Shown here piece by piece: positions 25,176 to 33,336 of a stretch of DNA of 64,000 bases. A program made the position numbers and the translations under genes. This DNA is from Bacteroidota bacterium (GTDB taxonomy: Bacteria > Chloroflexota > Anaerolineae > Aggregatilineales > Phototrophicaceae). The notes under the pieces are model-generated. The model was not told where the DNA came from and ran no database searches. It saw only the letters and a list, made by a program, of their open reading frames with translations. Within the stretch, counting starts at the first letter, position 1, and each line of letters starts with the position of its first letter. The stretch spans positions 92,366-156,365 of the forward strand of contig JAPUDW010000327.1 of assembly GCA_027492915.1 (NCBI GenBank), given 5' to 3'.

Positions 25176-26138
25176 ATGACAAAAAAAACTTCATCCAACA
25201 AACAAGCAAAGAGCAAAAACCTGATCAATAGGAGCGTAGCGATTAGCGCGTTAGCGCTTTTTGTTGTTCTCTTCAGCCTCTGGTATTTCACCAATAGGCC
25301 ATCCACTGACAATACTCAAAATGTTCAATTTGCCCACTTGCACGGTATGGGGTTTTCCTCAAATGGTGGTCAACTCTTCGTGACAGCTCATGATGGTTTC
25401 AGGGTTTATGAAAAAGGCCGTTGGCTAATCCCAGATCTTCCCATCAACGATTATATGGGTTACAGCCCTACTAATAGCGGTTTTTATAGCAGCGGTCATC
25501 CTGGGCCAGCATCTAAACAAATTAATCCTCTAGGTTTAGTGAAAAGTACCGATGGTGGTCAGACACTCACTGCATTGGGATTTGTCGGTCAAAGTGACTT
25601 TCACTTAATGGGCGTTGGATACGAAACGCACGCCATATATGTTTTAAGTCCCGAGAGAAACGCAATCCTCAACGTCGGATTATCTTACAGCCTTGATGAT
25701 GGAAAGACTTGGCATCAAAGTCAAGCTGGTGGGGTGGTTGGCAACATACTTCAGATCGCGGTTCATCCAACGAAAGATAACATTGTTGCACTCGCAACTG
25801 ACGGTGGATTATTCCTATCCACTGATTATGGTCAAAAATTCAGCCAGATTAGCAACACTATCCCTGTAACGTCAGCTTCATTTGCTCCAACAGGAAATCA
25901 TCTATTTTTTGGCTACCAAAATGTATATGCTCACGACCTGATGACAGGAAAAACTGATGCCTTAAAAAGCCCCACAATCACTGGCAATGATGCAATCGCT
26001 TACATTGCGGTTAATCCAATATCCGGTGAGATTGCCATTGCCACTTTCAGTAAGGACATGTATCTGTCTAACGATCAGATTCAATCTTGGAAACAAATTG
26101 CGCAACAGGGGACTGGCAAAAACGAAGTATCTGGCTAG
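25176..26138 (+). CDS. F510_1955-type exported BNR-repeat propeller
   Basis: A 320-residue protein with an N-terminal anchor helix (about 20-40) and a propeller carrying Asp-box-like turns: STDGGQT, SLDDGKTW and STDYGQKF. The segments AHLHGMGFS, DYMGYS, FYSSGHPGP and NPLGLVKSTDGG match the family annotated as F510_1955 glycosylhydrolase, often found beside copper and thiol genes. Glycosidase activity has not been demonstrated for the family as far as I know. The conserved histidines (HLHG, SGHP, DFHLMG) could bind metal. It begins 15 bp after the SCO gene and ends 5 bp before the next start, so co-transcription is clear. Confidence 0.75.
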   Translation: MTKKTSSNKQAKSKNLINRSVAISALALFVVLFSLWYFTNRPSTDNTQNVQFAHLHGMGFSSNGGQLFVTAHDGFRVYEKGRWLIPDLPINDYMGYSPTNSGFYSSGHPGPASKQINPLGLVKSTDGGQTLTALGFVGQSDFHLMGVGYETHAIYVLSPERNAILNVGLSYSLDDGKTWHQSQAGGVVGNILQIAVHPTKDNIVALATDGGLFLSTDYGQKFSQISNTIPVTSASFAPTGNHLFFGYQNVYAHDLMTGKTDALKSPTITGNDAIAYIAVNPISGEIAIATFSKDMYLSNDQIQSWKQIAQQGTGKNEVSG

Positions 26139-26143
26139 TTAGA

Positions 26144-26869
26144 ATGAGAGCGCTTGAATTGAAACTTGAACCCAGAATCATAAAGCCACAGTACAAACAA
26201 AGTACTTTTCCTTTTATTGTAATCGGACTACTTGTGCTGGGTCTTGTTGCCAGTTTTGCCTTCATCTATTTTTCAAATCTCTTGCCCAGTTCAAATACTT
26301 CTGCGACACTTATATTCACCGCAGGAACAAGGTTGTCAATGACAGCAAATCATCTTGAACCCACCAATACGCTCGGTGTCAAAGCCCCTCTCGTTATTGA
26401 AGCCTTACCAACTTCAATCTCCTATCCGCTTCCAAGTCTAGCAATAGGTCAACCAGCTCCCAATTTCACGCTCAATAATTTAGAGGGTAAGAGGGTTTCC
26501 CTCTCGGATTATGCCGGACAGGTGGTGCTAATCAATTTCTGGGCAAGTTGGTGTCAGCCCTGCCGCGTTGAAACCCCTGAATTAGTAAAAGCATATGAAA
26601 CGTACCGAAAAAATGGCTTTGCGATTCTAGGTGTAAATTTAACTGATCAAGATCAAATGCCTGACATAACGGCATTTGTGGGGGAATTTCATGTGTCCTA
26701 TCCAATTTTGCTGGACTCTGAGGGAACTGTTTCAAACAAACTTTACTATTATCCCGGCATACCCATGAGTGTATTTGTAGATCGGAAGGGGAATATTGAT
26801 CAAGTACAAATCGGTGCAATGTCGAAACAGCAGATTGAAGATGGCGTAAATGCCTTATTAAAGAAATGA
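26144..26869 (+). CDS. TlpA/ResA-like membrane-anchored thioredoxin, copy 3 (longer linker)
   Basis: A 241-residue protein with an anchor helix (about 22-45), an outside linker of some 55 residues and a TlpA-type thioredoxin domain with WCQPC (Cys137/Cys140), NLTDQDQMPDI and GIPMSVFVD. ATG 26144 is 5 bp after the preceding stop. It differs from the two close TlpA paralogues (13483, 31635) in its redox-site dipeptide, QP against IP, and in the long linker, so it may serve another substrate. The permuted CcdA immediately downstream is its probable electron source. Confidence 0.85.
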   Translation: MRALELKLEPRIIKPQYKQSTFPFIVIGLLVLGLVASFAFIYFSNLLPSSNTSATLIFTAGTRLSMTANHLEPTNTLGVKAPLVIEALPTSISYPLPSLAIGQPAPNFTLNNLEGKRVSLSDYAGQVVLINFWASWCQPCRVETPELVKAYETYRKNGFAILGVNLTDQDQMPDITAFVGEFHVSYPILLDSEGTVSNKLYYYPGIPMSVFVDRKGNIDQVQIGAMSKQQIEDGVNALLKK

Positions 26870-26917
26870 ACAAATGAAGCCAAAAACCAACTCCTTAACC
26901 AGCAAAGAAACGTGACT

Positions 26918-27694
26918 ATGACCGATAGCGCTCCATTTTCGTCTGCAAATGCTCTTAATATGGGTTCATCAAAACGGATGAGAACTTTTGTCCACGCCAT
27001 TCTATTTGTGTTGGGATTCTCTATCACATTCGTTGTTGGCTGGGGAGGGGCATTCACGGTCGTCGGACAGATTTTTAGCGAATATAAATCACTGTTAGGG
27101 CAGATTGGTGGGATCGTCATTATTGTATTTGGTCTGTTTAATCTGGGTATCGTCAAAATTGAATCTTTAAATTATGACACGCGACCTCAGCGGAATGCTG
27201 GTCACCGCTCTGGAGTAGCGTCATCGCTTTTAATGGGAGTCTTTTTCGCCGCCGGGTGGACACCCTGTATTGGAACAACATTGGGCGCAATCTTGACTCT
27301 AGGTTTCAGCCAGCAGACGGCAGGGCAAGCGATGGTATTGTCCAGTGGATATTCACTCGGACTGGGAATCCCTTTTTTGATTATCGGTTTAGGAATAGAC
27401 CGTGCAACCCATTTAGTGGGCCGGTTCCGACGACATATTCGTAAACTTCAGATTGCCAGCGGTTTGCTCCTTATCCTGATTGGCGTATTACTCTTGACGA
27501 ACCAGATGTCGGTGATTTCCATTTGGGCGCAACGTTACGGCCTCTATATTGATTTGCCGCTAGGGGGAGCAAGCACCCCGAACTATCTCATCGCAATCAT
27601 TGCCGGATTATTGTCATTTCTTTCGCCCTGTGTTTTACCGCTTGTCCCGGCATATGTTGGGTATCTAAGCGGGCAAGCTGTTAGAGAAATGTGA
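26918..27694 (+). CDS. CcdA-type thiol-electron transporter, circularly permuted, copy 2
   Basis: A 258-residue membrane protein that aligns without gaps to the copy at 12594. It has the same shifted order: FVHAILFVLGF first, AAGWTPCIG (Cys117) third, and GLLSFLSPCVLPLVPAYVGY (Cys238) as the last helix. The number and spacing of residues are unchanged, and the two redox cysteines of CcdA are retained. The start ATG 26918 matches the start of copy 1; a GTG six bases upstream is possible. Its stop overlaps the start of the DUF2085 gene (GTGA). Substitutions between copies are mostly conservative, so both are probably functional. Confidence 0.85.
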   Translation: MTDSAPFSSANALNMGSSKRMRTFVHAILFVLGFSITFVVGWGGAFTVVGQIFSEYKSLLGQIGGIVIIVFGLFNLGIVKIESLNYDTRPQRNAGHRSGVASSLLMGVFFAAGWTPCIGTTLGAILTLGFSQQTAGQAMVLSSGYSLGLGIPFLIIGLGIDRATHLVGRFRRHIRKLQIASGLLLILIGVLLLTNQMSVISIWAQRYGLYIDLPLGGASTPNYLIAIIAGLLSFLSPCVLPLVPAYVGYLSGQAVREM

Positions 27695-28488
27695 TTGAGA
27701 AGTATATGGCAGATCAAGCAGTTATCGAACGAACGACCATTTCATCCCAACGCACAACGAAAGCGCTTCGTGCCATATTGTGGGGTCTCGATCATTGGAT
27801 TATTATCCTTTCAGTCGGAATGGGAGTGCTGGTCATTGCGCCGTTCCTCGCCCCACTTTTCATGCACGTAGGTTGGACGGTTCCAGCCCAATTCATTTAT
27901 GGCATTTACAGCACCTTGTGCCATCAAATGGCTCAGCGATCCTATTTCCTATTTGGTTCACAACCGATGTACAACATGGCTCAATTGCCCCTTCCGCTTA
28001 CGGGGAAAATGCTGTCCGACACCCTGTTACTACGCGGATTTATCGGCAACGACAACCTTGGTTGGAAGGTAGCATGGTCAGATCGTATGGTCTACATGTA
28101 TGGGGGAATATGGATTGTAGGCATGGTCTATGGATTGTTACGTCAGCGTCGTCGTATTCGCTCCTTGAACATCATTGTACTGGGTTTATTGCTTCTGCCC
28201 ATGCTTGTTGACGGACTAACCCACACGCTGAGTGACCTATCCGGTGGGTTAGCAAGTGGCTTCCGCTACAACAATTCTTGGCTTGCCGAACTGACGGCAA
28301 ATCGGCTACCGAGTTGGTTCTATGTGGGTGATGCTTTTGGCTCTTTTAACTCATGGATGCGTCTCATCAGTGGAATAACGTTCGCAGTTGGTATCGTCTG
28401 GTTTGCCTATCCTTACATTAACCAAGCTCTGACCGAGTCGGCAGAAAAACTGCGCTGGAAGCTCATGAATGCCACGAACGTCACTTAA
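27691..28488 (+). CDS. DUF2085 membrane protein
   Basis: A 265-residue polytopic protein. The diagnostic DUF2085 block is STLCHQMAQRSYFLFG (near residue 75), followed by the arginine-containing RMVYMYGGIW helix and LPMLVDGLTHTL. The conserved Cys-His-Gln and the later His suggest a metal or heme site in the membrane, but the function of the family is unknown. Four or five hydrophobic helices are visible. It begins with GTG 27691 overlapping the ccdA stop; an ATG at 27706 is an alternative start. Its coupling to CcdA and its place in a copper/thiol run suggest that it takes part in envelope metal or redox handling. Confidence 0.72.
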   Translation: MIEKYMADQAVIERTTISSQRTTKALRAILWGLDHWIIILSVGMGVLVIAPFLAPLFMHVGWTVPAQFIYGIYSTLCHQMAQRSYFLFGSQPMYNMAQLPLPLTGKMLSDTLLLRGFIGNDNLGWKVAWSDRMVYMYGGIWIVGMVYGLLRQRRRIRSLNIIVLGLLLLPMLVDGLTHTLSDLSGGLASGFRYNNSWLAELTANRLPSWFYVGDAFGSFNSWMRLISGITFAVGIVWFAYPYINQALTESAEKLRWKLMNATNVT

Positions 28489-28529
28489 AAATTTAAGTCT
28501 TATGCTCCAATAGAAAGCGAAAGAATGCG

Positions 28530-29303
28530 GTGAACCAGCACGATAAAGTTCAAGAGCAATTCAATAAGCAAGCAGCCATTTTCAGTCAACAGCCAACGAT
28601 TGCGAACCCGGATTATACGCAGTGGATGCTGGATCATATTGAGTTGAAACCAGAAGACAAGGCACTCGATGTCGCGGCAGGCACAGGCCATTTCAGTCGT
28701 GCAATTGCGCCTTATGTGCGACAAGTGACCGCGCTGGACTTAACCAAGGCAATGATTGAACAGGGAAAACTCGAAACGCAGAAAGCCGGTCTTACCACTG
28801 TCCATTTTGAACAAGGTACTGCTGAAAATCTACCTTTTCCTGATGCCGTTTTTGATCTGGTCGTGACTCGGTTTTCGCTGCACCACTTTGAAAAACCCTC
28901 TGAAGCTCTGCTCGAAATGCATCGTGTGCTGAAGGTCGGTGGACGAATTGCAGTCATTGATTTGGTGAGTCCAGACAACCTCGAACTCGCGGAAACGTAC
29001 AACCATTTTGAGCGTCTGCGTGATCCTTCGCATACGACTGCTTTTGCTCCCCAGGCACTGATAAATATAGTAGCTGAGGCAGGATTTGACGAGGTGCATG
29101 GAACAGCGCGAGACATTGAGGTTGATCTGACACGCTGGCTCAATTTAACGCAAACGCCACCTGAAGCAAGAAAGCTCATCCAAGATAACGTTGGAGCCGA
29201 ACTAAGAGATGGCAACATGACCGGGATGCGACCTTTTAGGCACGACAATACGGTCATGTTTCTGCATAGGTGGATGGTTGTAACAGGTATCAAAAAATCA
29301 TAA
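28530..29303 (+). CDS. Class I SAM-dependent methyltransferase (UbiE-like)
   Basis: A 257-residue cytoplasmic methyltransferase. Motif I is LDVAAGTGHFS, followed by VTALDLTKAMIEQ, a DLVVTRFSLHHFEKP motif IV region and RVLKVGGRIAVIDLV. It contains no cysteine at all, which rules out an ArsM-type arsenite methyltransferase that needs several. The acceptor may be a small molecule or quinone. The start is GTG 28530 in the 41-bp gap after DUF2085, without a strong ribosome site. The presence of two different methyltransferases in the BlaI-led run is unexplained. Confidence 0.82.
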   Translation: MNQHDKVQEQFNKQAAIFSQQPTIANPDYTQWMLDHIELKPEDKALDVAAGTGHFSRAIAPYVRQVTALDLTKAMIEQGKLETQKAGLTTVHFEQGTAENLPFPDAVFDLVVTRFSLHHFEKPSEALLEMHRVLKVGGRIAVIDLVSPDNLELAETYNHFERLRDPSHTTAFAPQALINIVAEAGFDEVHGTARDIEVDLTRWLNLTQTPPEARKLIQDNVGAELRDGNMTGMRPFRHDNTVMFLHRWMVVTGIKKS

Positions 29304-29352
29304 CCCAGTCGAATTCCGTAAAAATCAATCGAGATTAACAAAGTAAGTTAAT

Positions 29353-30213
29353 ATGGCATCTGATCCCACTATCCAACAACCAATTGGCGATCAAGAAAAG
29401 TTAGTCCCTGAAATTATACCTGAGCAATTACCAAGTCCCTATGCAGAAGAGGGTGCGCTCATTGTTATTCCAAGAACAACTTTCAATTACGTGATTATTG
29501 GACTGGCTTGTCTGGCTGTTGGTATTCTGCTCGGCACAACAGTCTTTAATCCAATGCGCGGTAACGAACTTACCCTTCAGACGATTTCCCAAGCAGTCGC
29601 AGATGGAATCAGTAAGTCGCCAACCGTGCAAACGGCACAAAATCAGGCGGTGCCGCAAAATATTAACGTCAGTGCCGACGACGACCCTTTTTGGGGGCCT
29701 AAAGATGCACCTGTGACGATTGTTGAATTTTCCGATTTTCAATGTCCCTACTGTGGGCGCTTCCACAAGGACACCTATGAGCAGCTTCGCAAAAATTATG
29801 AGGGCAAAATTCGGTTTGTCTATCGTGATTTTCCAATACTGAGCTTACATCCTTATGCGGAAGTTTCCGCTCAAGCCGCAGATTGTGCCAACGAGCAAGG
29901 AAAATACTGGGAATATCATGATCTATTGTTGAGCAATCAAGACAAATATCTTCCAGCCGACTTAACTAATTTTGCTTCTCAACTCAATTTAGATGGGACA
30001 GCATTCACAACATGTATAAGTACTGGACGCTACAAGCAGGAAATCGCCAAAGATGTCCAAGACGGTGAAAGCTATGGCGTTACCGGAACACCCACATTCT
30101 TTATTAACGGTCAAGCACTCGTTGGGGCACAGCCCTACACCGTTTTTGCATCAGCGATTGACGCGGAATTGGCAAAGGCAAACACGTCTGAAACAATACT
30201 TGCACCCGGATAG
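29353..30213 (+). CDS. Membrane-anchored DsbA-like thiol oxidoreductase
   Basis: A 286-residue protein with a cytoplasmic N-terminal tail, one anchor helix (about 45-65) and an outside DsbA-like domain (Thioredoxin_4/DSBA family). The redox site is CPYC (Cys131/Cys134) in FSDFQCPYCGRF and the cis-proline loop is GVTGTPTFFING. Two further cysteines (AADCANE and TTCISTG) may form a structural disulfide. Such proteins act as oxidases or isomerases with a vitamin K epoxide reductase-like partner; no such partner gene is seen. Set with TlpA and CcdA proteins, it gives the module both an oxidising and a reducing arm. Confidence 0.86.
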   Translation: MASDPTIQQPIGDQEKLVPEIIPEQLPSPYAEEGALIVIPRTTFNYVIIGLACLAVGILLGTTVFNPMRGNELTLQTISQAVADGISKSPTVQTAQNQAVPQNINVSADDDPFWGPKDAPVTIVEFSDFQCPYCGRFHKDTYEQLRKNYEGKIRFVYRDFPILSLHPYAEVSAQAADCANEQGKYWEYHDLLLSNQDKYLPADLTNFASQLNLDGTAFTTCISTGRYKQEIAKDVQDGESYGVTGTPTFFINGQALVGAQPYTVFASAIDAELAKANTSETILAPG

Positions 30214-30270
30214 TGTCGAGCTATGAGCATTTCACATCCTAACTTCGCTTCAAAAATTGGATAAAACAAC

Positions 30271-31341
30271 ATGAATTTTGTTGTTATTTTTCTGACCGGG
30301 CTAACCACAGGCGGGCTGACCTGCCTCGCTGTTCAAGGCGGCTTATTGGCAACTACCTTGGCGAAACAAGTAGCGGTAATCAGTTCAAAGGGCCAATCAC
30401 ATTCAGGTAATCAAAACAATCAGACATTGACGGGTATTCAAGTCGCGCAAAATCTTTGGCCTGTTGTTTACTTTATGACCGCCAAACTGCTCGCTTATAC
30501 GTTGTTTGGCTTCTTGTTAGGCGCGCTGGGGTCGGTTATTCAAATCACTCCTGTAATACGTGCTGCGATGCAAATGCTGGCGGGACTATTCATGTTGGTG
30601 ACAGCATTAAACATGCTCAATGCCCATCCAATTTTCCGTTATGCTGTAATTCAGCCACCAAAAGTCCTCACCCGTTTGGTTCGTAACCAGTCGAAAAGTC
30701 AAGAAGTCTTTGCACCGATTGTGCTGGGTCTGATGACCATTTTGATACCGTGCGGTACTACACAAGCGATGGAAGTATTAGCTATTACTTCAGGTAGTCC
30801 CTTCCTAGGTGCTTTAGTGATGTTTGTCTTTGTTCTCGGAACTTCACCGACCTTTTTGATACTGGGCTTCTTGGCAACACGTATGCGCGGCAAATACCAA
30901 CGCTTGTTCGGTGCCATAGCAGCATTGGCAATTTTGTTTGTCGGTCTGGTATCGCTGGACGGTGGTTTAAATCTGATTGGGTCTCCCCTCGCTCCGAGTC
31001 GCATGTTGGCATCTCTGGTGCAGCCGAGAGGATTGAACCTCGCAAATCAAGTTGTGAAAGCTACTGTTGTCAATGGTGTACAGGAAGTGAACATCAACGC
31101 TGAAAATAACGGCTACTTTCCCAATTACTTTGGCGCTCAAAAAGAACAGCCAATTCGTGTAAAAGTCTCAACTAACAATGTCTACGGATGTACGCGAGCT
31201 TTTGTTATTCCAAGTATGGGCATACAAGAAATTCTTCCAGAAACCGGAGAAAAGATAATTGATTTACCCGCTCAGTCATCTGGAACAATTTACTTCACCT
31301 GTGGAATGGGAATGTATAACGGAGCCATTATTATCCAATAA
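30271..31341 (+). CDS. DsbD_2/SafE-type transporter fused to a cupredoxin domain
   Basis: A 356-residue protein. The first 240 residues form about six helices of the UreH/SafE (DsbD_2) type, beginning FLTGLTTGGLTCLAVQGG and containing the IPCGTTQAMEVLA helix with a conserved Pro-Cys-Gly. The C-terminal 90 residues are a cupredoxin-like beta-domain with YGCTRAFVIPSMGI and a terminal FTCGMGMY loop, where Cys, Met and probably a second Cys would bind copper outside the membrane. This fusion suggests copper import or delivery coupled to the outside face. The downstream gene is a CopZ-type chaperone on the cytoplasmic side, which fits metal passing across the membrane. Confidence 0.8.
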   Translation: MNFVVIFLTGLTTGGLTCLAVQGGLLATTLAKQVAVISSKGQSHSGNQNNQTLTGIQVAQNLWPVVYFMTAKLLAYTLFGFLLGALGSVIQITPVIRAAMQMLAGLFMLVTALNMLNAHPIFRYAVIQPPKVLTRLVRNQSKSQEVFAPIVLGLMTILIPCGTTQAMEVLAITSGSPFLGALVMFVFVLGTSPTFLILGFLATRMRGKYQRLFGAIAALAILFVGLVSLDGGLNLIGSPLAPSRMLASLVQPRGLNLANQVVKATVVNGVQEVNINAENNGYFPNYFGAQKEQPIRVKVSTNNVYGCTRAFVIPSMGIQEILPETGEKIIDLPAQSSGTIYFTCGMGMYNGAIIIQ

Positions 31342-31390
31342 GTTTAAACGTAAAAACCCAACCCATCTAAAGGAGAAAGGTGGCAACAAC

Positions 31391-31612
31391 ATGATTAAAA
31401 AGAGGTTTCAAATTCAAGGGATGCATTGTGTCGCTTGTGCAATGACTATTGATGGGGCGATAGAAGATTTACCGGGAGTGAAGTCAGCGACGACACACTA
31501 CGCGCGACAGATTGTTGATGTGGAATACGATGACCGAAAACTGACCGATGACCAGATCATTATAGCTATTCAAGAGTCAGGGTATGAGGCCGTTGCAAAC
31601 AGTCGAGATTAA
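31391..31612 (+). CDS. copZ: CopZ-like copper chaperone (HMA domain)
   Basis: A 73-residue cytoplasmic HMA protein: MHCVACAMTIDGAIEDLPGV with Cys13 and Cys16, then a typical second half (VEYDDRKLTDDQIIIAIQESGYEA). It binds Cu(I) and hands it to ATPases or repressors. The start is ATG 31391, preceded by AAAGGAGAAAGG. It lies 49 bp after the DsbD_2-cupredoxin gene and 22 bp before a TlpA gene. A different HMA protein is encoded at 41914, so the window carries two stand-alone copper chaperones. Confidence 0.88.
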   Translation: MIKKRFQIQGMHCVACAMTIDGAIEDLPGVKSATTHYARQIVDVEYDDRKLTDDQIIIAIQESGYEAVANSRD

Positions 31613-31634
31613 AAAGAATTGATGTAGTCAACCA

Positions 31635-32201
31635 ATGAATGATTTTCTTGAAACACCAACCGCTTCAGAGCGCCGACTTTCTAATTTCGGCACAATCGTT
31701 CTCATCATTGGCATTGTGGTCGTTGTAGCCGTTTTTGGTCTCGCCTTAGCTCGACGCAATGAAACTCAACCCAAATCTGGCGCCGCCCCTGATTTCACCC
31801 TAACGACATTTAATGGAGAACAATTTCGTCTCTCCGACCAGCGAGGTAAAGTTGTTGTCATTAATTTCTGGGCGAGTTGGTGCATTCCCTGTCGCGATGA
31901 GGCTCCTGCTTTACAAGCAACTTGGGAACGCTACAAAGACAAAGATGTGTTATTCGTTGGCGTGGATTATGCGGATACCGACGATAACGCCCTTGCATTC
32001 ATCAAGGAATTCGGGATTACTTATCCGAATGGCCCAGATGTGGGGATAAAGATTTTCACTGCTTATCGAGTGCAGGGTGTTCCAGAAACGTTTGTTATAG
32101 ATCAACAGGGTAATGTTGCGCAGTTCTTATATGCAGGGGTCAACGAAAAACAACTTGGCAGCGCCATTGATTTACTACTGGTTCAGAAGAACGAGCCATG
32201 A
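31635..32201 (+). CDS. Membrane-anchored TlpA/ResA-like thioredoxin, copy 2
   Basis: A 188-residue close paralogue of the protein at 13483: same anchor, ALARRNETQPK linker, WCIPC site (Cys83/Cys86) and GVPETFVI loop, with only scattered substitutions. The bases before both start codons are also similar (GATG-AGTCAAC), showing recent duplication of DNA including the translation start region. Here the neighbour is CopZ, while copy 1 follows a permuted CcdA, so the ccdA and tlpA paralogues have been split in this run, 4 kb apart. Confidence 0.87.
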   Translation: MNDFLETPTASERRLSNFGTIVLIIGIVVVVAVFGLALARRNETQPKSGAAPDFTLTTFNGEQFRLSDQRGKVVVINFWASWCIPCRDEAPALQATWERYKDKDVLFVGVDYADTDDNALAFIKEFGITYPNGPDVGIKIFTAYRVQGVPETFVIDQQGNVAQFLYAGVNEKQLGSAIDLLLVQKNEP

Positions 32202-32281
32202 GTTCTGATTACCTATTCGTAATACGCCTTTTAGACTGTTCCAGCTCGTCAATGGATCTCATACCTCAGGCTAACAAATAA
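32198..32281 (+). CDS. Possible 27-codon microgene after tlpA copy 2
   Basis: An ATG overlapping the tlpA stop (ATGA) opens a frame MSSDYLFVIRLLDCSS that closes with TAA 2 bp before the next gene. It has one cysteine and no recognisable domain. The four-base overlap is suggestive, but a frame this short can occur by chance. Confidence 0.22.
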   Translation: MSSDYLFVIRLLDCSSSSMDLIPQANK

Positions 32282-32283
32282 TC

Positions 32284-33147
32284 ATGCCTGAGATCGATAA
32301 AACGCAGTATAGCGAGGAACAAAATCGAACGCTAGAGCATTTCAATGAACTGAGCGATTATTGGTACGAGGTTTACCGAGATGAGTATTTATTTGCAAGC
32401 TATGCCTTGCGAAAACAACATCGCTTTGTTTTAGACTTGGTACAACGAACAAAAGGCGCAAATCGCATTTTGGATGTAGGTTGTGGAGCTGGAGTGACAG
32501 CACTAGAGCTAGCCCAGATGGGTTATGAAGTCGATGGTCTAGACATCGCACCCAAAATGATCCAGCGGGCGCAAAACGAAGCTCAGCACCGAAACCTTGA
32601 ATGTGAGTTCAAGGTTGGGATAGTCGAGCATTTACCTTACCTCGATCAGTATTATGATGTCGTGATCGCTTTAGGTTTATTGGGCAATATTTTAGACGAT
32701 AGATCGGCCTTAGAGGAGATAACTCGCGTCCTTAAGCCGAAAGGACGCTTGATCTTGACCATACCTAATCTCCTAGCGCTGGATTTGTTAATCGCTTTGC
32801 CGAAATCGTTACCCATCATGTTAGGAGCTACACGGTTCAGGCAACCGCTGCGCGTGGTCGGTAATCTTGGGCGCCGTTTGATCCGACGTGACATTAAAGA
32901 TATATCAGCACTACGTTTTAACCAATGTGTGATGCCACAAAAGTTCGTGAAACACTTACAACAACATGGGTTCCGTGATGTGAAATATTATCCGCTGACT
33001 TTCGGGCCAATCATGCCTTTTGGCCTACAGGTGTTACGCGATCAGAATTCCATCCGCATGAGTGAGAAAATTGTGCACTGGGTCTCTACAATAAAGCCTT
33101 TAGGGATGATGGGGACAATGATGGTTTACGATGGATGGCGCATTTGA
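32284..33147 (+). CDS. Class I SAM-dependent methyltransferase
   Basis: A 287-residue cytoplasmic methyltransferase of another subgroup than the one at 28530. Motif I is ILDVGCGAGVTALELA, with VDGLDIAPKMIQRAQ, YYDVVIALGLLGNI and EITRVLKPKGRLILTIPN. The C-terminal 110 residues (LIALPKSLPIMLGATRF onwards) are hydrophobic and basic and may hold the acceptor, perhaps lipid-like. The acceptor is unknown. It is the last plus-strand gene of the BlaI-led run, and a hairpin follows the stop. Confidence 0.8.
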   Translation: MPEIDKTQYSEEQNRTLEHFNELSDYWYEVYRDEYLFASYALRKQHRFVLDLVQRTKGANRILDVGCGAGVTALELAQMGYEVDGLDIAPKMIQRAQNEAQHRNLECEFKVGIVEHLPYLDQYYDVVIALGLLGNILDDRSALEEITRVLKPKGRLILTIPNLLALDLLIALPKSLPIMLGATRFRQPLRVVGNLGRRLIRRDIKDISALRFNQCVMPQKFVKHLQQHGFRDVKYYPLTFGPIMPFGLQVLRDQNSIRMSEKIVHWVSTIKPLGMMGTMMVYDGWRI

Positions 33148-33163
33148 GTTGATTTGAAAAAGA

Positions 33164-33190
33164 AGCGCACATTTTGGTTTGATGTGCGCT
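33164..33190 (+). terminator. Hairpin ending the BlaI-led run
   Basis: AGCGCACAT and ATGTGCGCT make a 9-bp stem with a 9-base loop, 17 bp after the methyltransferase stop. No long T-run follows, so it is a moderate terminator candidate. The next gene is on the opposite strand. Confidence 0.5.
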
Positions 33191-33336
33191 CACTGTTTAG
33201 ATTGACAGCTTGAGTATTACTGGTCATTTACTCATTCAATCACTTTTGCAGCAGTCATCAAACCACCCCAAATTAGCTCAATTGTTGGCTGTATGATGCA
33301 GGCTGTGATAGTTAGCAAAAGCTTGATACTTATGAG

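Noticed and set aside
28530-29303. Methyltransferase as ArsM arsenite methyltransferase
   Set aside because: It has no cysteine residue, while ArsM needs several to bind As(III). It is also distant from the arsenic genes.
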